Of a stretch of 64,000 bases of DNA, positions 17,522-26,565 are shown piece by piece. A program made the translations under genes and the position numbers. Within the stretch, counting starts at the first letter, position 1; every line of letters starts with the position of its first letter. Source of the DNA: Planctomycetota bacterium (lineage in GTDB: Bacteria > Planctomycetota > Phycisphaerae > Phycisphaerales > UBA1924); contig JAFEBP010000003.1 of assembly GCA_018242605.1 (NCBI GenBank), positions 101,994 through 165,993 on the forward strand. The letters are read 5' to 3'. Below the pieces are notes generated by a model, which saw only the letters and a list, made by a program, of their open reading frames with translations, was not told the DNA's origin and searched no databases.

Positions 17522-18940
17522 ATGCTCACACTCAACTACGCCAACTGCCTCGCCGACCGCGTCGGCACCCACGGGCTTGATCCGGCGCTGCTGCACCCCA
17601 CCGCCGGCGTCGCGTCGGCGATGGAGGCTCTGACGGACCGCCTGCAGGCCTCTCGGGGCAAGGGGTGGGAGCGGTGGCGGGAACTGCCGTTCGAGCCGAT
17701 GCGCTCGGCGCACGTGGAGGGGGTCAAGAAGATCGCGGCCCAGTGCGCGGGCTCATTCGACACGCTGGTGGTGCTGGGCATCGGCGGCTCGGCGCTGGGC
17801 AACATCGCCGTGCAGTCGGCTCTCAACCCGCACACGTACAACCTGATGGAGGCCAAGGACCGCAAGGGCCCGCGGCTGTTCGTGGTGGACAACGTCGATC
17901 CCACGTACGTCGGCGACGTGCTGGACCTGTGCGAACGCCAGCCCGGCGGGCTGTCGCGCACGCTCTTCAACGTGGTGAGCAAGAGCGGCGAGACGGCCGA
18001 GACGGCCGCGCAGTTCATGGTGATCCGCGACAAGCTCAAGGCGCTCTTCGGGGCCGGGCACGCCAGGCACGTGGTGGCCATCACCGACCCGGCCAAGGGC
18101 ACGATGCGGCAGATCTGCGAGCGCGAGGGATACGCGACCCTGCCCGTGCCCGACGGCGTGGGCGGACGGTTCAGCGTGCTCTCGCCGGTGGGGCTCTTCT
18201 CCGCCGCGATGTGCGGGATTGATATCGACGCGCTGCTCACGGGCGCGGCGGAGATGGACGTGCGCTGCCGCGAGAAGAAGTTCACGAAGAACCCCGCGGC
18301 GATGCTCGCCTATCTCCTTGTGGAGCTTGGACAGACCAAGGGCAAGTCGAACCACGTGATGATGCCGTACGCCAACTCGCTCTATCTGCTGGCGGACTGG
18401 TACCGGCAGTTGTGGGCCGAGAGCCTGGGCAAGCAGAAGGACCTGGCCGGCAACGTGGTGTACGCGGGCTTCACGCCCATCAAGGCGCTGGGAGCCACCG
18501 ACCAGCACAGCCAGGTGCAGCTCTACCGCGAGGGGCCCAACGACAAGGTGATCGGCCTGGTCGAGGTGCAGCAGTTCTCGCGGGACGTGGCGATCCCCAC
18601 GGGCCTGGGCGTGGAGGCCATCCGGTACCTGGAGGGCAAGAGCATGTCGGCGCTGCTCGCGGCGGAGAAGCGGGCCACCGAGTACGCCCTGGTGGAATCG
18701 CTGCGGCCCAACTACACGATCACGTTCCCCAAGCTCGACGCCCACCACGTGGGCGAGTTCATCTCGCTCTGGCAGATCGCCACGGCGTACGCCGGGCTGC
18801 TGCTCAACATCGACGCCTACGACCAGCCCGCCGTGGAACTGGGCAAGCAGGCGACGTTCGGGCTGATGGGCCGGGCGGGCTACGAGAAGTTCAACGACGC
18901 TGTTTCGCGGACGTTGGGCAGGACCGAACGGGTGATCTGA
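17522..18940 (+). CDS. pgi: glucose-6-phosphate isomerase
   Basis: This 472-residue enzyme interconverts glucose 6-phosphate and fructose 6-phosphate. The phosphate-binding and catalytic motifs are intact: VVLGIGGSALGNIAVQSAL, VVSKSGETAETAAQF, then GGRFSVLSPVGLFSAAMCG and FTPIKALGATDQHSQVQLY with the catalytic His. The length is that of the shorter bacterial Pgi class rather than the 550-residue E. coli type. The protein is cytosolic. It stands alone and is divergent from putA across 218 bp. No ribosome site precedes ATG 17522, while a TACGCT hexamer lies 8 nt upstream, suggesting a leaderless message. Confidence 0.96.
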   Translation: MLTLNYANCLADRVGTHGLDPALLHPTAGVASAMEALTDRLQASRGKGWERWRELPFEPMRSAHVEGVKKIAAQCAGSFDTLVVLGIGGSALGNIAVQSALNPHTYNLMEAKDRKGPRLFVVDNVDPTYVGDVLDLCERQPGGLSRTLFNVVSKSGETAETAAQFMVIRDKLKALFGAGHARHVVAITDPAKGTMRQICEREGYATLPVPDGVGGRFSVLSPVGLFSAAMCGIDIDALLTGAAEMDVRCREKKFTKNPAAMLAYLLVELGQTKGKSNHVMMPYANSLYLLADWYRQLWAESLGKQKDLAGNVVYAGFTPIKALGATDQHSQVQLYREGPNDKVIGLVEVQQFSRDVAIPTGLGVEAIRYLEGKSMSALLAAEKRATEYALVESLRPNYTITFPKLDAHHVGEFISLWQIATAYAGLLLNIDAYDQPAVELGKQATFGLMGRAGYEKFNDAVSRTLGRTERVI

Positions 18941-19127
18941 CCGCGCCGGGGGCGGTGGCCGGTCCGCGAAGTGCAAGAAACAAAGGCCGGGGCTGTAGAA
19001 CAATGCCGCGACGGGCGGCGACGACCGACCGCACCCGGAACCACGCACCGATGAGCACAAAGAACACGATCACCCACATCACCCACCGCTCGCGGGCGCA
19101 CCGCGGGAGTTGTCAGCGGGTGGGAGC

Positions 19128-20219
19128 ATGAGCGGCGCGGTGGCGACAACGATGGCGCCGTGGGCGATGAACCTCACGCACGTGAGCAAGATGTACCGGG
19201 GCAAGGTGCACGCGCTGCGCGGGATCGAGATGAAGGTGCACTCGGGCGAGATCTTCGGCCTGCTGGGCCCCAACGGCGCGGGCAAGAGCACGCTGGTCAA
19301 GATCCTGATGACGGTGATCCGCGCCACGCAGGCCGAGGGCACGATGCTGGGCGGGCGCGTGGGCGACAAGGAAGTGCTGCGGCGGGTGGGCTACCTGCCC
19401 GAGCACCACCGCTTCCCCGAGTATCTCACCGGCGCGCAGGTGCTGGAGTTCTACGGGGCGATGTCCGGCGTGGCGCGGCGCGACCGGCGCACGCGGCGCG
19501 ACGAACTGCTCGACCTGGTGGGCATGCGGGCGTGGGCCGACAAGGCCGTCCGCGGCTACAGCAAGGGCATGCGCCAGCGCATCGGCATCGCGCAGGCGCT
19601 CATGAACAACCCCGAGCTGGTCGTGCTCGATGAACCCACCGACGGCGTGGACCCCGTGGGCCGGCGCGACATCCGCGTGATGCTCCAGCGTCTGCGCGAC
19701 GAGGGGCGGACGGTCTTCCTCAACTCGCACCTGCTCAGCGAGCTGGAGATGGTCTGCGACCGCGTGGCCATTCTGGTGCAGGGCAAGGTCGTGTCGCAGG
19801 GCACGATCGCGGAACTGACCGACCACCGCCGCTGCTACGAGATCGAGGCGGTGCTGCCCGGCGAGAACAACGCGTACGCCGCGGCCCTGGGCGGCCACGA
19901 CGCGGCGCCACTGCTCATCAGCGGGCCGGGATCGCAGGTGATCGAGGCGGCGCGGCCCGCGCCGCCGGGCCAATCGCTCATGGGCCGGCTCGCCACCGGC
20001 GAGCCGGTGTGGATGGAACGCGGCGCTCTGCGCGTCGGCACGGAGAAGCCCGAGACGGTCCAGCCGATCATCGATGCGCTGCGGGCGCGGGGGGCGATCA
20101 TCAAGACGGTGCGCGAACTGCGGCCGAGCCTCGAGGACCTGTTCATGGAGGCCGTGACCGACCCGAACACCGGGCGCGCCCTGGCGCCGGGCGCGGCGGG
20201 CAAGGAGGCCACGCCATGA
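19128..20219 (+). CDS. ABC transporter ATP-binding protein
   Basis: The 363-residue protein has all nucleotide-binding motifs: Walker A GLLGPNGAGKSTLVK, Q-loop region VGYLPEHHRFPEYLTG, signature YSKGMRQRIGIAQAL, Walker B LVVLDEPTDGVDP and the switch His in NSHLLSELEMVC. The C-terminal 110 residues are an extension of the kind found in ABC-2-type exporter ATPases. ATG 19128 is used; a TTG at 19110 would add six residues. Its stop overlaps the start of the next gene (ATGA), so the two subunits are translationally coupled. The substrate cannot be told; similar pairs export drugs, lipids or polymers. Confidence 0.92.
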   Translation: MSGAVATTMAPWAMNLTHVSKMYRGKVHALRGIEMKVHSGEIFGLLGPNGAGKSTLVKILMTVIRATQAEGTMLGGRVGDKEVLRRVGYLPEHHRFPEYLTGAQVLEFYGAMSGVARRDRRTRRDELLDLVGMRAWADKAVRGYSKGMRQRIGIAQALMNNPELVVLDEPTDGVDPVGRRDIRVMLQRLRDEGRTVFLNSHLLSELEMVCDRVAILVQGKVVSQGTIAELTDHRRCYEIEAVLPGENNAYAAALGGHDAAPLLISGPGSQVIEAARPAPPGQSLMGRLATGEPVWMERGALRVGTEKPETVQPIIDALRARGAIIKTVRELRPSLEDLFMEAVTDPNTGRALAPGAAGKEATP

Positions 20220-21352
20220 TCCAGTCCTGGGCGCTGTTGGTGGATGCGTACCGCGAGCTGAAGGCCAAGAAGCTCTTCTGGATCACGATGATGCTCTCGG
20301 GGCTCGTCGTGCTGGCGTTCGGGCTGGTGGGGATCAACTCCAAGGGGTTGACCATCATGTGGTGGGAGTTCCCGCTGCCGATGCTCAACACCAACGTGAT
20401 CCAGCCGTCGGTCTTCTACAAGTTCGTGTTCGTGCAGCTGGGCGTGCCGATCTGGCTCACGTGGATCGCCTCGGCCCTGGCGCTCATCTCCACGGCGGGG
20501 ATGATCCCGGACTTCATCGCCGGGGGCGCGGTGGAGATGACGCTGAGCAAGCCCATCGGCCGCCTGCGGCTGTTCCTGACCAAGTACTGCTGCGGGCTGC
20601 TCTTTGTCGCACTGCAGGTGGCGGTGTTCGCGGGGGCGTGCTTCCTGGTGATCGGCTTCCGCGGCCACTCGTGGGAGTGGCGGCTGTGGCTGGCGGTGCC
20701 CATCGTGCTGCTGTGCTTTTCTTACCTGTACTGCGTGTGCGCCCTGGTGGGGCTGCTCACGCGGTCGACCATCGCGGCGCTGCTGCTCACCATCCTGTTC
20801 TGGTTCCTGCTGTTCATCCTCAACACCGTTGACGCGGTGATGGTGGCGCAGCGCGAATCGTCGATCGTCCGGCTGGAGAGCTCCGAGAAGATGCTCGCCA
20901 CGCGCGAGGCCAACGTCCGCAAGCTGCTCCCCGCCGACCTGCCCGACGACGCGGCCCGCGACGCCGAGGTGGCCAAGCACCCGATGGTGGAGTACGCACG
21001 CTCGCAGGTGAAGGACGCCCAGCAGTCGGTCAAGACCTGGACCAACACCGCCCGCATCTTCTACTTCATCCGCACGGTGCTCCCCAAGACCAACGAGACC
21101 ACGGCGCTGCTCAACCGCAACCTGCTCTCGATGGATGAACTGCGCAAGTTCATGCCGCAGGACGACGAGAACGACGAGGACGTCGAGGGGCCGCCCAAGC
21201 GCCGTCGCGGCGGGCCCAACGGCAAGGTGCAGGACCGCATCGAGGCCGCGATGCGGTCGCGTTCGGCGTACTGGGTGGCGGGCACCTCGGTGACGTTCGA
21301 GATCATCATCCTGGGCATCGCGTGCGTGGTCTTCTGTCGGCGCGATTTCTAA
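20216..21352 (+). CDS. ABC transporter permease, ABC-2 type
   Basis: Start ATG 20216 overlaps the ATPase stop (ATGA) and has AAGGAGG at 20202-20208. The 378-residue protein has about six membrane segments: one near residues 20-45 (KLFWITMMLSGLVVLAFGLV), then PIWLTWIASALALISTAGMI, the run CCGLLFVALQVAVFAGACFL, LWLAVPIVLLCFSYLYCVCA, TIAALLLTILFWFLLFILNT and a last one near the C-terminus. A soluble loop of about 130 residues with charged heptads (about 220-350) faces one side of the membrane and contains an acidic patch, DDENDEDVEG. It is the membrane partner of the preceding ATPase. The stop overlaps the stop of the convergent glycosyltransferase gene by 2 bp. Confidence 0.88.
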   Translation: MIQSWALLVDAYRELKAKKLFWITMMLSGLVVLAFGLVGINSKGLTIMWWEFPLPMLNTNVIQPSVFYKFVFVQLGVPIWLTWIASALALISTAGMIPDFIAGGAVEMTLSKPIGRLRLFLTKYCCGLLFVALQVAVFAGACFLVIGFRGHSWEWRLWLAVPIVLLCFSYLYCVCALVGLLTRSTIAALLLTILFWFLLFILNTVDAVMVAQRESSIVRLESSEKMLATREANVRKLLPADLPDDAARDAEVAKHPMVEYARSQVKDAQQSVKTWTNTARIFYFIRTVLPKTNETTALLNRNLLSMDELRKFMPQDDENDEDVEGPPKRRRGGPNGKVQDRIEAAMRSRSAYWVAGTSVTFEIIILGIACVVFCRRDF

Positions 21353-22629
21353 ACAGCGGTATTCTGGCGAGCGAGGCGCTCGAGTTCGTCGGCCGCGCGG
21401 GCCGGGCCGTTCTCAACGGCGATCTTCGCGCCCAGCGACGCCGCGGCGTGGGCCGGGCCGGGTTCAAGAGCGCGCGAGAGTGCGTCGGCGAGCCGCCGCT
21501 CGTTGAGGCGGCCGGCGTGGAGCGTGACCGAGACGCCTAAAGCCTTGGCCCGTCGGGCGTTGTCGAACTCGTCGTTGGCGAAGGGGATGATCACGGTGGG
21601 CTTGCCGGCGCGCATCGCCTGGCCGGTGGTGCCGACGCCGCCGTGATGCACCACCGCCGCGGCGTTCGGGAAGATGGTCGAGAACGGCGCGTACGCGAAG
21701 GCGCGGATGCCGGGGGGCAGGTCGCGCGGGGCGTACTCCATCTTGCCCACGAGCAGCGCGGCGCGCCGGTTGATCGCGCGGCAGGCGCGGGCGGCGATCT
21801 CGTAGAACCCGTTGTGATGGTGGACGATGCTGGTGCCCAGCGTAAAGACGATCGGCGGCTGGCCGGCGTCGCGGCATTCCTCCAGGAACTGCTCGACCTC
21901 GTGCGGCGCGGTCTCGTTGGCGTGCGCCCGGTCGAAGAAGCAGAAGCCGCAGATCACGCCCGGCTCGGGATCGTCGGGCAACGGCCCGCGAAAATGCGGC
22001 GACCACAGCCCCAGCACGCGGGGCGTGCCGAGCGCTTCGGTGAAGAACTGATCCCGGGCCGGCGGCCACCCCAACGCGCGGCGGCGGCGGTTGAGGGGGC
22101 GGTCGAAGATCATCCGCATGCCGAAGCGACTGATCGTCAGTCGCAGGCGCATGAGCCAGCGCGGGGCCTTCTCCAGTTGATACGAGGTGTGCACGCACGG
22201 GTCCTGGCGGTTAAACCAGAAGACCGGCGCCAGGATCGCCGTGACGCAGGGGATGTTCTCGCGTTCGCAGACCCAGCGGCTCCCCAGGCTGATGTGGTGT
22301 CGCAGCACGACATCGGGCCGGAACTCTCGCAGCGAAGCTTCGACGCCCTGGATCGTGGGCTCGACGGTCTCGTCGATCAGTTCGCGGATGACCAGGCCCG
22401 CGCTGCGCATCTCCTTGGCCAGGTGCGGGTTGTGGAGCACGCGGAGCAGTTGCTCCTCGCTGCCCAGCGGGCGGTAGCCCAGCCCCTCGGCGCGGACTCG
22501 CGGCTCGTAGTGCGGGTTCACGAGCATCTCGACGGCGTGACCGCGCCGACGCAGCTCGGCGCCGATGGCGACGAAGGGGTTGATGTCGCCGGAGGAACCG
22601 ACGGTGGTGATGAGGAATCGCAGCGGCAT
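21349..22629 (-). CDS. glycosyltransferase, UGT/MGT-like (GT1-type)
   Basis: The 426-residue protein has the two-domain GT-B layout. The N-terminus MPLRFLITTVGSSGDINPFV is the family's acceptor-side start, and the C-terminal half holds the nucleotide-sugar signature: PNAAAVVHHGGVGTTGQAMR, then AGKPTVIIPFANDEFDNARR. The closest familiar relatives are macrolide, sterol and rhamnosyl transferases such as RhlB-like enzymes. ATG 22629 gives the standard N-terminus; the frame is open to 22680 but would overlap the upstream gene. It begins 13 nt after the O-antigen-ligase-like gene, so it is in an operon with it. It probably glycosylates a lipid or small molecule; the acceptor is unknown. Confidence 0.88.
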   Translation of the reverse strand: MPLRFLITTVGSSGDINPFVAIGAELRRRGHAVEMLVNPHYEPRVRAEGLGYRPLGSEEQLLRVLHNPHLAKEMRSAGLVIRELIDETVEPTIQGVEASLREFRPDVVLRHHISLGSRWVCERENIPCVTAILAPVFWFNRQDPCVHTSYQLEKAPRWLMRLRLTISRFGMRMIFDRPLNRRRRALGWPPARDQFFTEALGTPRVLGLWSPHFRGPLPDDPEPGVICGFCFFDRAHANETAPHEVEQFLEECRDAGQPPIVFTLGTSIVHHHNGFYEIAARACRAINRRAALLVGKMEYAPRDLPPGIRAFAYAPFSTIFPNAAAVVHHGGVGTTGQAMRAGKPTVIIPFANDEFDNARRAKALGVSVTLHAGRLNERRLADALSRALEPGPAHAAASLGAKIAVENGPARAADELERLARQNTAV

Positions 22630-22642
22630 GGACCGCCCGAGT

Positions 22643-24019
22643 TTACGACTGGCCTTCGGCGGGCGCCCAGCCGTATTCATGGCCGGGCTCTTCGAGGGCG
22701 TGCTGCTCGTAATCGCCGTAGCCGGCGGCGTACGCCGCGGCCTCGTCCTTCAGGCGGATGAGCAGGCCGTACGCGAGCGTGGAGAACGTGAGGAAGAAGA
22801 CCAACTGCGGGGACATTCGGGCCACGCCGTAGCCCTCGGCCATGTTGCCCAGCCAGTACATCGTGAAGAAGCCGATGCACAGGTCAATGAGCCGCTTGAC
22901 GTGCGGCTGGGCGCCGAAGCGGTTGGCCACCAGGCGCATGCACAGGAAGCCGGTCACGATCATCATGAGCAGCAGCAGCAACGGCACCGTGATGCCGAAG
23001 CTGGCGAAGCCGTAGAGGAACCCGTTCTCGCTGCCGCCGGCCTCGTTCAGACCCACCCCGATGGCGGGGTTGGACATGCCGGTCTCCCACATCGTGGACC
23101 ACTTGTCGCTTCGGGTATCGCTGCTGCTGGTGAGTCGCTCGAAGCCGAACTTCACGCCCATCTCCGTCGCCAAAAGCACCAGGCCGTACACCGCGGCGGC
23201 GACGACGGGGGCGAAGAGCACCGCCTTGCCAATGCGGGCGTAAAAGATCGCCGTCAGGCCCGCGACCGTGGTGATGAGACCGGTGCGGCTGCCCGTCCAC
23301 AGCACGAACACCACGTGGCTCGCCGCGATCGCGGCCCACATCAGTTTCCACCGCTTCTTGGGGTCGTTGAGGAAGAGCCACGTGCACGTGACGGTGAGCA
23401 CGGCGGAGAGGCCCGCGGCGTGCTGGGGGTTGCCGGAGAGACCCACGAAGCGCCGGCCCGAGCCGGTGATGAGCACGCTCTGGTCGATGCCGAACTGCAC
23501 GGTGCAGGCGATCGTCCAGGCCAGCGCGCCCAGGGCCAGGAACCGCAGCACCACGATCCAGTCGTCCCATTCCTTGAGGACGGCGGAGATCAGCAGCATC
23601 ATCGGGACCATGGTGAGCAGCGCGAAGATGATGGCCAGGAATCCGGCGATGGGACCACCGGTGGGCTGGATGATGATGATCATGCCCATCAGCACGTTGA
23701 GGAAGACGTACAGCCAAGAGAGGGGCGCGGTGTAGCGGGGGTTGACCTTGGAGGCGTGCGCGAACAGGCCCAGGCACATGAGGGCGGCGCACCCGGCGTA
23801 CATGAAGTTGCGCTTGTCCTGGATCGAGAAGAGCCAGGTGCGGTACTCGGTGCCCTTTTCGGCGTCCTTGGGAAGACCCAGGCCGGCGAGGAAGAGCATG
23901 GCGGACAGCAGGAACAACCCCCCCTTGGGGGACTTGAGCATCATGAAGATGATGCTCACCACCGCCGCGGCGACGATGCCGAGTTTCCAGATGTTGTCTG
24001 CGCTGAACAGTTCGCCCAT
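22643..24019 (-). CDS. O-antigen-ligase / polymerase-like multispanning membrane protein
   Basis: The 458-residue protein has around ten membrane segments and the WzyC/O-antigen-ligase layout. The large central loop carries the conserved pattern (FVGLSGNPQHAAGLSAVLTV, then VFVLWTGSRTGLITTVAGLT, where the SRTG arginine is the usual functional residue) and the periplasmic stretch GVGLNEAGGSENGFLYGFAS. Such proteins polymerise or ligate surface polysaccharides, with undecaprenyl-linked sugars as substrate. The next gene in the operon is a glycosyltransferase, which fits surface glycan synthesis. The C-terminal 45 residues are cytosolic with a run of Tyr/Glu/His. No other polysaccharide gene is in the window. 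Confidence 0.85.
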   Translation of the reverse strand: MGELFSADNIWKLGIVAAAVVSIIFMMLKSPKGGLFLLSAMLFLAGLGLPKDAEKGTEYRTWLFSIQDKRNFMYAGCAALMCLGLFAHASKVNPRYTAPLSWLYVFLNVLMGMIIIIQPTGGPIAGFLAIIFALLTMVPMMLLISAVLKEWDDWIVVLRFLALGALAWTIACTVQFGIDQSVLITGSGRRFVGLSGNPQHAAGLSAVLTVTCTWLFLNDPKKRWKLMWAAIAASHVVFVLWTGSRTGLITTVAGLTAIFYARIGKAVLFAPVVAAAVYGLVLLATEMGVKFGFERLTSSSDTRSDKWSTMWETGMSNPAIGVGLNEAGGSENGFLYGFASFGITVPLLLLLMMIVTGFLCMRLVANRFGAQPHVKRLIDLCIGFFTMYWLGNMAEGYGVARMSPQLVFFLTFSTLAYGLLIRLKDEAAAYAAGYGDYEQHALEEPGHEYGWAPAEGQS

Positions 24020-24163
24020 GGTGTACTCGTACGTCGGCCGAATCCGCGATCGGCTTGGAGGGTAGGTTGCCGATCTTCTTGGTGAATGTACGGACGCCGC
24101 GTCATTTGGTTCGTGTCAGGGCGTCTGCCTCTCCCAATGACCCGGTTGAGTGACCAAACGACA

Positions 24164-24191
24164 ACCGGCGGTCCCCTCCGGAACCGCCGGT
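24164..24191 (-). terminator. putative terminator hairpin downstream of the PEP-CTERM gene
   Basis: A 9-bp stem, ACCGGCGGT (24164-24172) with ACCGCCGGT (24183-24191), lies 46 bp after the PEP-CTERM gene stop. On the minus strand it is followed by TTGTCGTTTGG, a weak T-run, so termination may be partial. Confidence 0.55.
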
Positions 24192-24236
24192 CATCGCAGT
24201 GTGCCCGAGTGACGGGGCCAGGGCCCAGCGGATCAC

Positions 24237-25397
24237 TCAGCGTGCGGCGTGACGCCGCCTTCGGGAGGCCAGGATCAACCCTGCGCCCAGAGCCGCCAGG
24301 CCGCCGGGGGCCGGGATGTTGTCGATGATGTACTGGCCCGAGTACTCGGTGCGCAGCCCGGTCAAGTAGTCGTCGAAACTGCCGTTCTCACCGGAGTCGA
24401 GCCACGAGGCCTGCTTCACGCGGCCGGTCCATGCGTCCACCACCATCGCGCCGGTGTAGATGGAGTTGCCCATGCTGTCCAACCCCATGAACGGCAGGGC
24501 CCAGTGGATGGAGGTGGCGTCGTTGTACGCCGTAAGGCTCTGGGCGAGCGAGGACATGAACCCGCCGCCCATGATGCTGAAGCCGTACTCGGCGCGCAGT
24601 TCGCTCGTGCTGCTCAGGAAGCTCGTGGCGTACGTCACGGCCTGCGAGGGCGTGAGCGGGTTCGCGAACCGCGGGAGCGGCGCGGGGTCCGAGGGGATAT
24701 CCACCTCGGGGTCGGGGTCGGCGACGAAGCAGTACTTGCCGCCCAGGCCGTTGGGCACGTCCGAGCCTTTGTCCTTGCCCCACTCGGCCTTGATGGGGAG
24801 GAAGTCCTTGCGCCAGGCGTCGGCGTCGTTGGCCATGTACTTGTGCTTGCCCGCGACGCCCGCGGGGTCGTTGATGTAGAAGCCGTCGATGGTGTACGCC
24901 CCGCCCAGCGTGGGCCGCACGTCGGACTTGAAGCCGTAGACGCTCACCCAGTGGCCGCCCTCGTAGAGCACCGCCGCGGCGGGGACGTGGTAGCGCTCCA
25001 GGTTGTACGCCAGTTGCCTGTTGGCGGCGTTGACCGTGTCCTTCTTGTACGAGACCCAGGTGTGCGCGGGGTCGTAGTGGGCGAGGGCGCCGCGGATGCC
25101 GTCGGGGTCGCTGCTCACGAAGTCCGCGCGGGTGTTGGCGCTGTTGAAGCCGTTCCAGCCGTTGTTGCTGCGGTAGATCCGGTCGCGCAGGTCGTCCTGG
25201 CTGGGCAGCGGGTCTTTGTTGATCTCGCGGCTGGCCAGGATCATCCGCGCCACGGCGGGGCCGCAGTAGCGGTTGGTCTCCTGCGCGAAGTGCGGCCGGT
25301 CCGCCGCGGCGGGGGCGTATGTATAGATCGCGAGCGACTGGGCCGCGCCGCAGAGGGTGAAGAGGATGAACGAGGTGCGTGCTGCGAGAGTGAACAT
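24237..25397 (-). CDS. PEP-CTERM protein with a C39-like cysteine peptidase fold
   Basis: The 386-residue protein has a signal peptide (residues 1-24) and a C-terminal PEP-CTERM-type sorting signal, IPAPGGLAALGAGLILASRR, with an Arg-rich end. The central domain has the order of a papain-like C39 fold: Q39, C45 in QETNRYCGPAV, H149 in YEGGHWVSVYGF and N176/D177 in GFYINDPAG, so the catalytic set is complete. It is predicted to be exported, cleaved by an exosortase and anchored or released at the cell surface, with possible peptidase activity on an unknown substrate. The start is supported by GGAGAAAG upstream of ATG 25397. It is the only PEP-CTERM protein in the window, and no exosortase gene is present. 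Confidence 0.85.
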   Translation of the reverse strand: MFTLAARTSFILFTLCGAAQSLAIYTYAPAAADRPHFAQETNRYCGPAVARMILASREINKDPLPSQDDLRDRIYRSNNGWNGFNSANTRADFVSSDPDGIRGALAHYDPAHTWVSYKKDTVNAANRQLAYNLERYHVPAAAVLYEGGHWVSVYGFKSDVRPTLGGAYTIDGFYINDPAGVAGKHKYMANDADAWRKDFLPIKAEWGKDKGSDVPNGLGGKYCFVADPDPEVDIPSDPAPLPRFANPLTPSQAVTYATSFLSSTSELRAEYGFSIMGGGFMSSLAQSLTAYNDATSIHWALPFMGLDSMGNSIYTGAMVVDAWTGRVKQASWLDSGENGSFDDYLTGLRTEYSGQYIIDNIPAPGGLAALGAGLILASRRRRHAAR

Positions 25398-25519
25398 GGC
25401 TCTTTCTCCGTGTGGGTGTCGTGCCGGGTGCGGGCTTGCGAACGTTGTCGCGGCCCAGGGAGAGAACGGAGGAACGGCGAATCACTCACGCGGCGGGAGC
25501 GGAATTCTGATCGCGCATG

Positions 25520-25543
25520 AAAAAAGGGGCCGCGGGGCCCCTT
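25520..25543 (-). terminator. rho-independent terminator of the HtrA-like gene
   Basis: An 8-bp stem, AAGGGGCC (25524-25531) with GGCCCCTT (25536-25543) and a 4-nt loop, reads on the minus strand into a run of six T. It lies 31 bp after the stop of the minus-strand HtrA-like gene. Confidence 0.88.
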
Positions 25544-25574
25544 GGGTGGAAACTGCAGGATTCGCTGGCTGTTC

Positions 25575-26459
25575 TTACTTGGGCTGTTCGGGGGCGGTCT
25601 TGCCGGGGGCGTCGGCCTTGGGAGCGTCGGCCTTGGGGGCTTCTTCCTTGGGGGCGTCGGCCTTGGGGGCTTCGGCGGCGCCGCTCGCGGCGGTTTCCTT
25701 GGCGCGCTTGGTGGCGGCGACGACCTCGTTGGAGGGCAGGATCATGCAGCCGGCGATGATGCCTCGCATCGCGGCGCGCATGCCGCCGGCGGTGCCCTGC
25801 ACTTCTTCCTGATCGGGGAGGATCAGGGTGGTGAAGCCGACGACCTGGCCCGCGCCGTTGAAGGCCGGGAGGCCGGGCTCAAAGCCCGCCAGGCCCACGG
25901 AGGGGATGTACAGCTCGCGGGGCTTCTTGGTGACGGCCGAGACGCGGCCCTCGCACACGGCGTGGGCGCGATCGAAGAACTTGCCCATGAGGGCGACGGT
26001 GTAGACGCCGTCGCCGAGCTTGCAGGTGCCGCCCTTCTCGAAATCAACCGCCGCGAGGGGCTTGGCCGGGGCGTCCTTGAGTTGGACCCAGGCCAGACCG
26101 AGCTCGCTGTCGCGGGCGTAGAACTTGGCTTCCAGGCCCTGGGTGTCTTCGCCGATCAGGACCTTGATGTCGCTGGGGGTGCGGGCGGGCTGGCCGAAGC
26201 GGGCCATGACGCCGTCGAAGGCGTTGTTGGAAGTGAGGATGAGCCCGGAGGGATCGATCACGACGCCGGTGGTCTCGGATTCCTCGTCCTGCTCGCCGCC
26301 CTTCAAGATGAACTTGACGGTGACGAGCGCTGGGCCGCGGGTCTCGACGAGCTTGGTGATGCTCGCGGAGTCATCGGCCCGGACCATCCCCTGCGCAACG
26401 CCGCACAGGCTGACGATGGAAAGAGCGAGCGCTGCCGCGGCGGAGATACGACTGATCAT
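25575..26459 (-). CDS. trypsin/HtrA-like protein without catalytic residues (pseudo-protease)
   Basis: The 294-residue product starts at ATG 26459 (CAGGAA just upstream) with a signal peptide ending about residue 27. Residues about 32-250 follow the plan of HtrA-type trypsin-like domains: TGVVIDPSGLILTSNNAFDG matches the strand that normally reads NNHV, but the His is missing (N79-A80). The usual DLAVLKV region reads ELGLAWVQL, and the GNSGGP serine loop reads FEPGLPAFNGAGQVVGF, with no Ser. All three triad residues are therefore absent. It probably acts as a binding or scaffold protein in the periplasm. The C-terminus is a Lys/Ala/Asp/Pro repeat (KADAPKEEAPKADAPKADAP). It has its own terminator and lies just downstream of motif array 2. 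Confidence 0.82.
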   Translation of the reverse strand: MISRISAAAALALSIVSLCGVAQGMVRADDSASITKLVETRGPALVTVKFILKGGEQDEESETTGVVIDPSGLILTSNNAFDGVMARFGQPARTPSDIKVLIGEDTQGLEAKFYARDSELGLAWVQLKDAPAKPLAAVDFEKGGTCKLGDGVYTVALMGKFFDRAHAVCEGRVSAVTKKPRELYIPSVGLAGFEPGLPAFNGAGQVVGFTTLILPDQEEVQGTAGGMRAAMRGIIAGCMILPSNEVVAATKRAKETAASGAAEAPKADAPKEEAPKADAPKADAPGKTAPEQPK

Positions 26460-26565
26460 GTGAGTTCCTGGGGTGAGAGAGTTGGTGAGAGTCAAAGGAG
26501 AAGAGGGTAGGAGGGGCGAGGGGGGAATTCGGGCCGGGGAGCCGTGGGTCGCACGGGTGTGCGTT

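Noticed and set aside
17753..19060. Long minus-strand frame opposite pgi
   Set aside because: Antisense shadow of pgi, Arg/His/Leu-rich, with no start signal.
22565..24085. Long plus-strand frame opposite the O-antigen-ligase-like gene
   Set aside because: Composition is His/Gln/Glu-biased and the opposite strand has clear membrane helices and family motifs.
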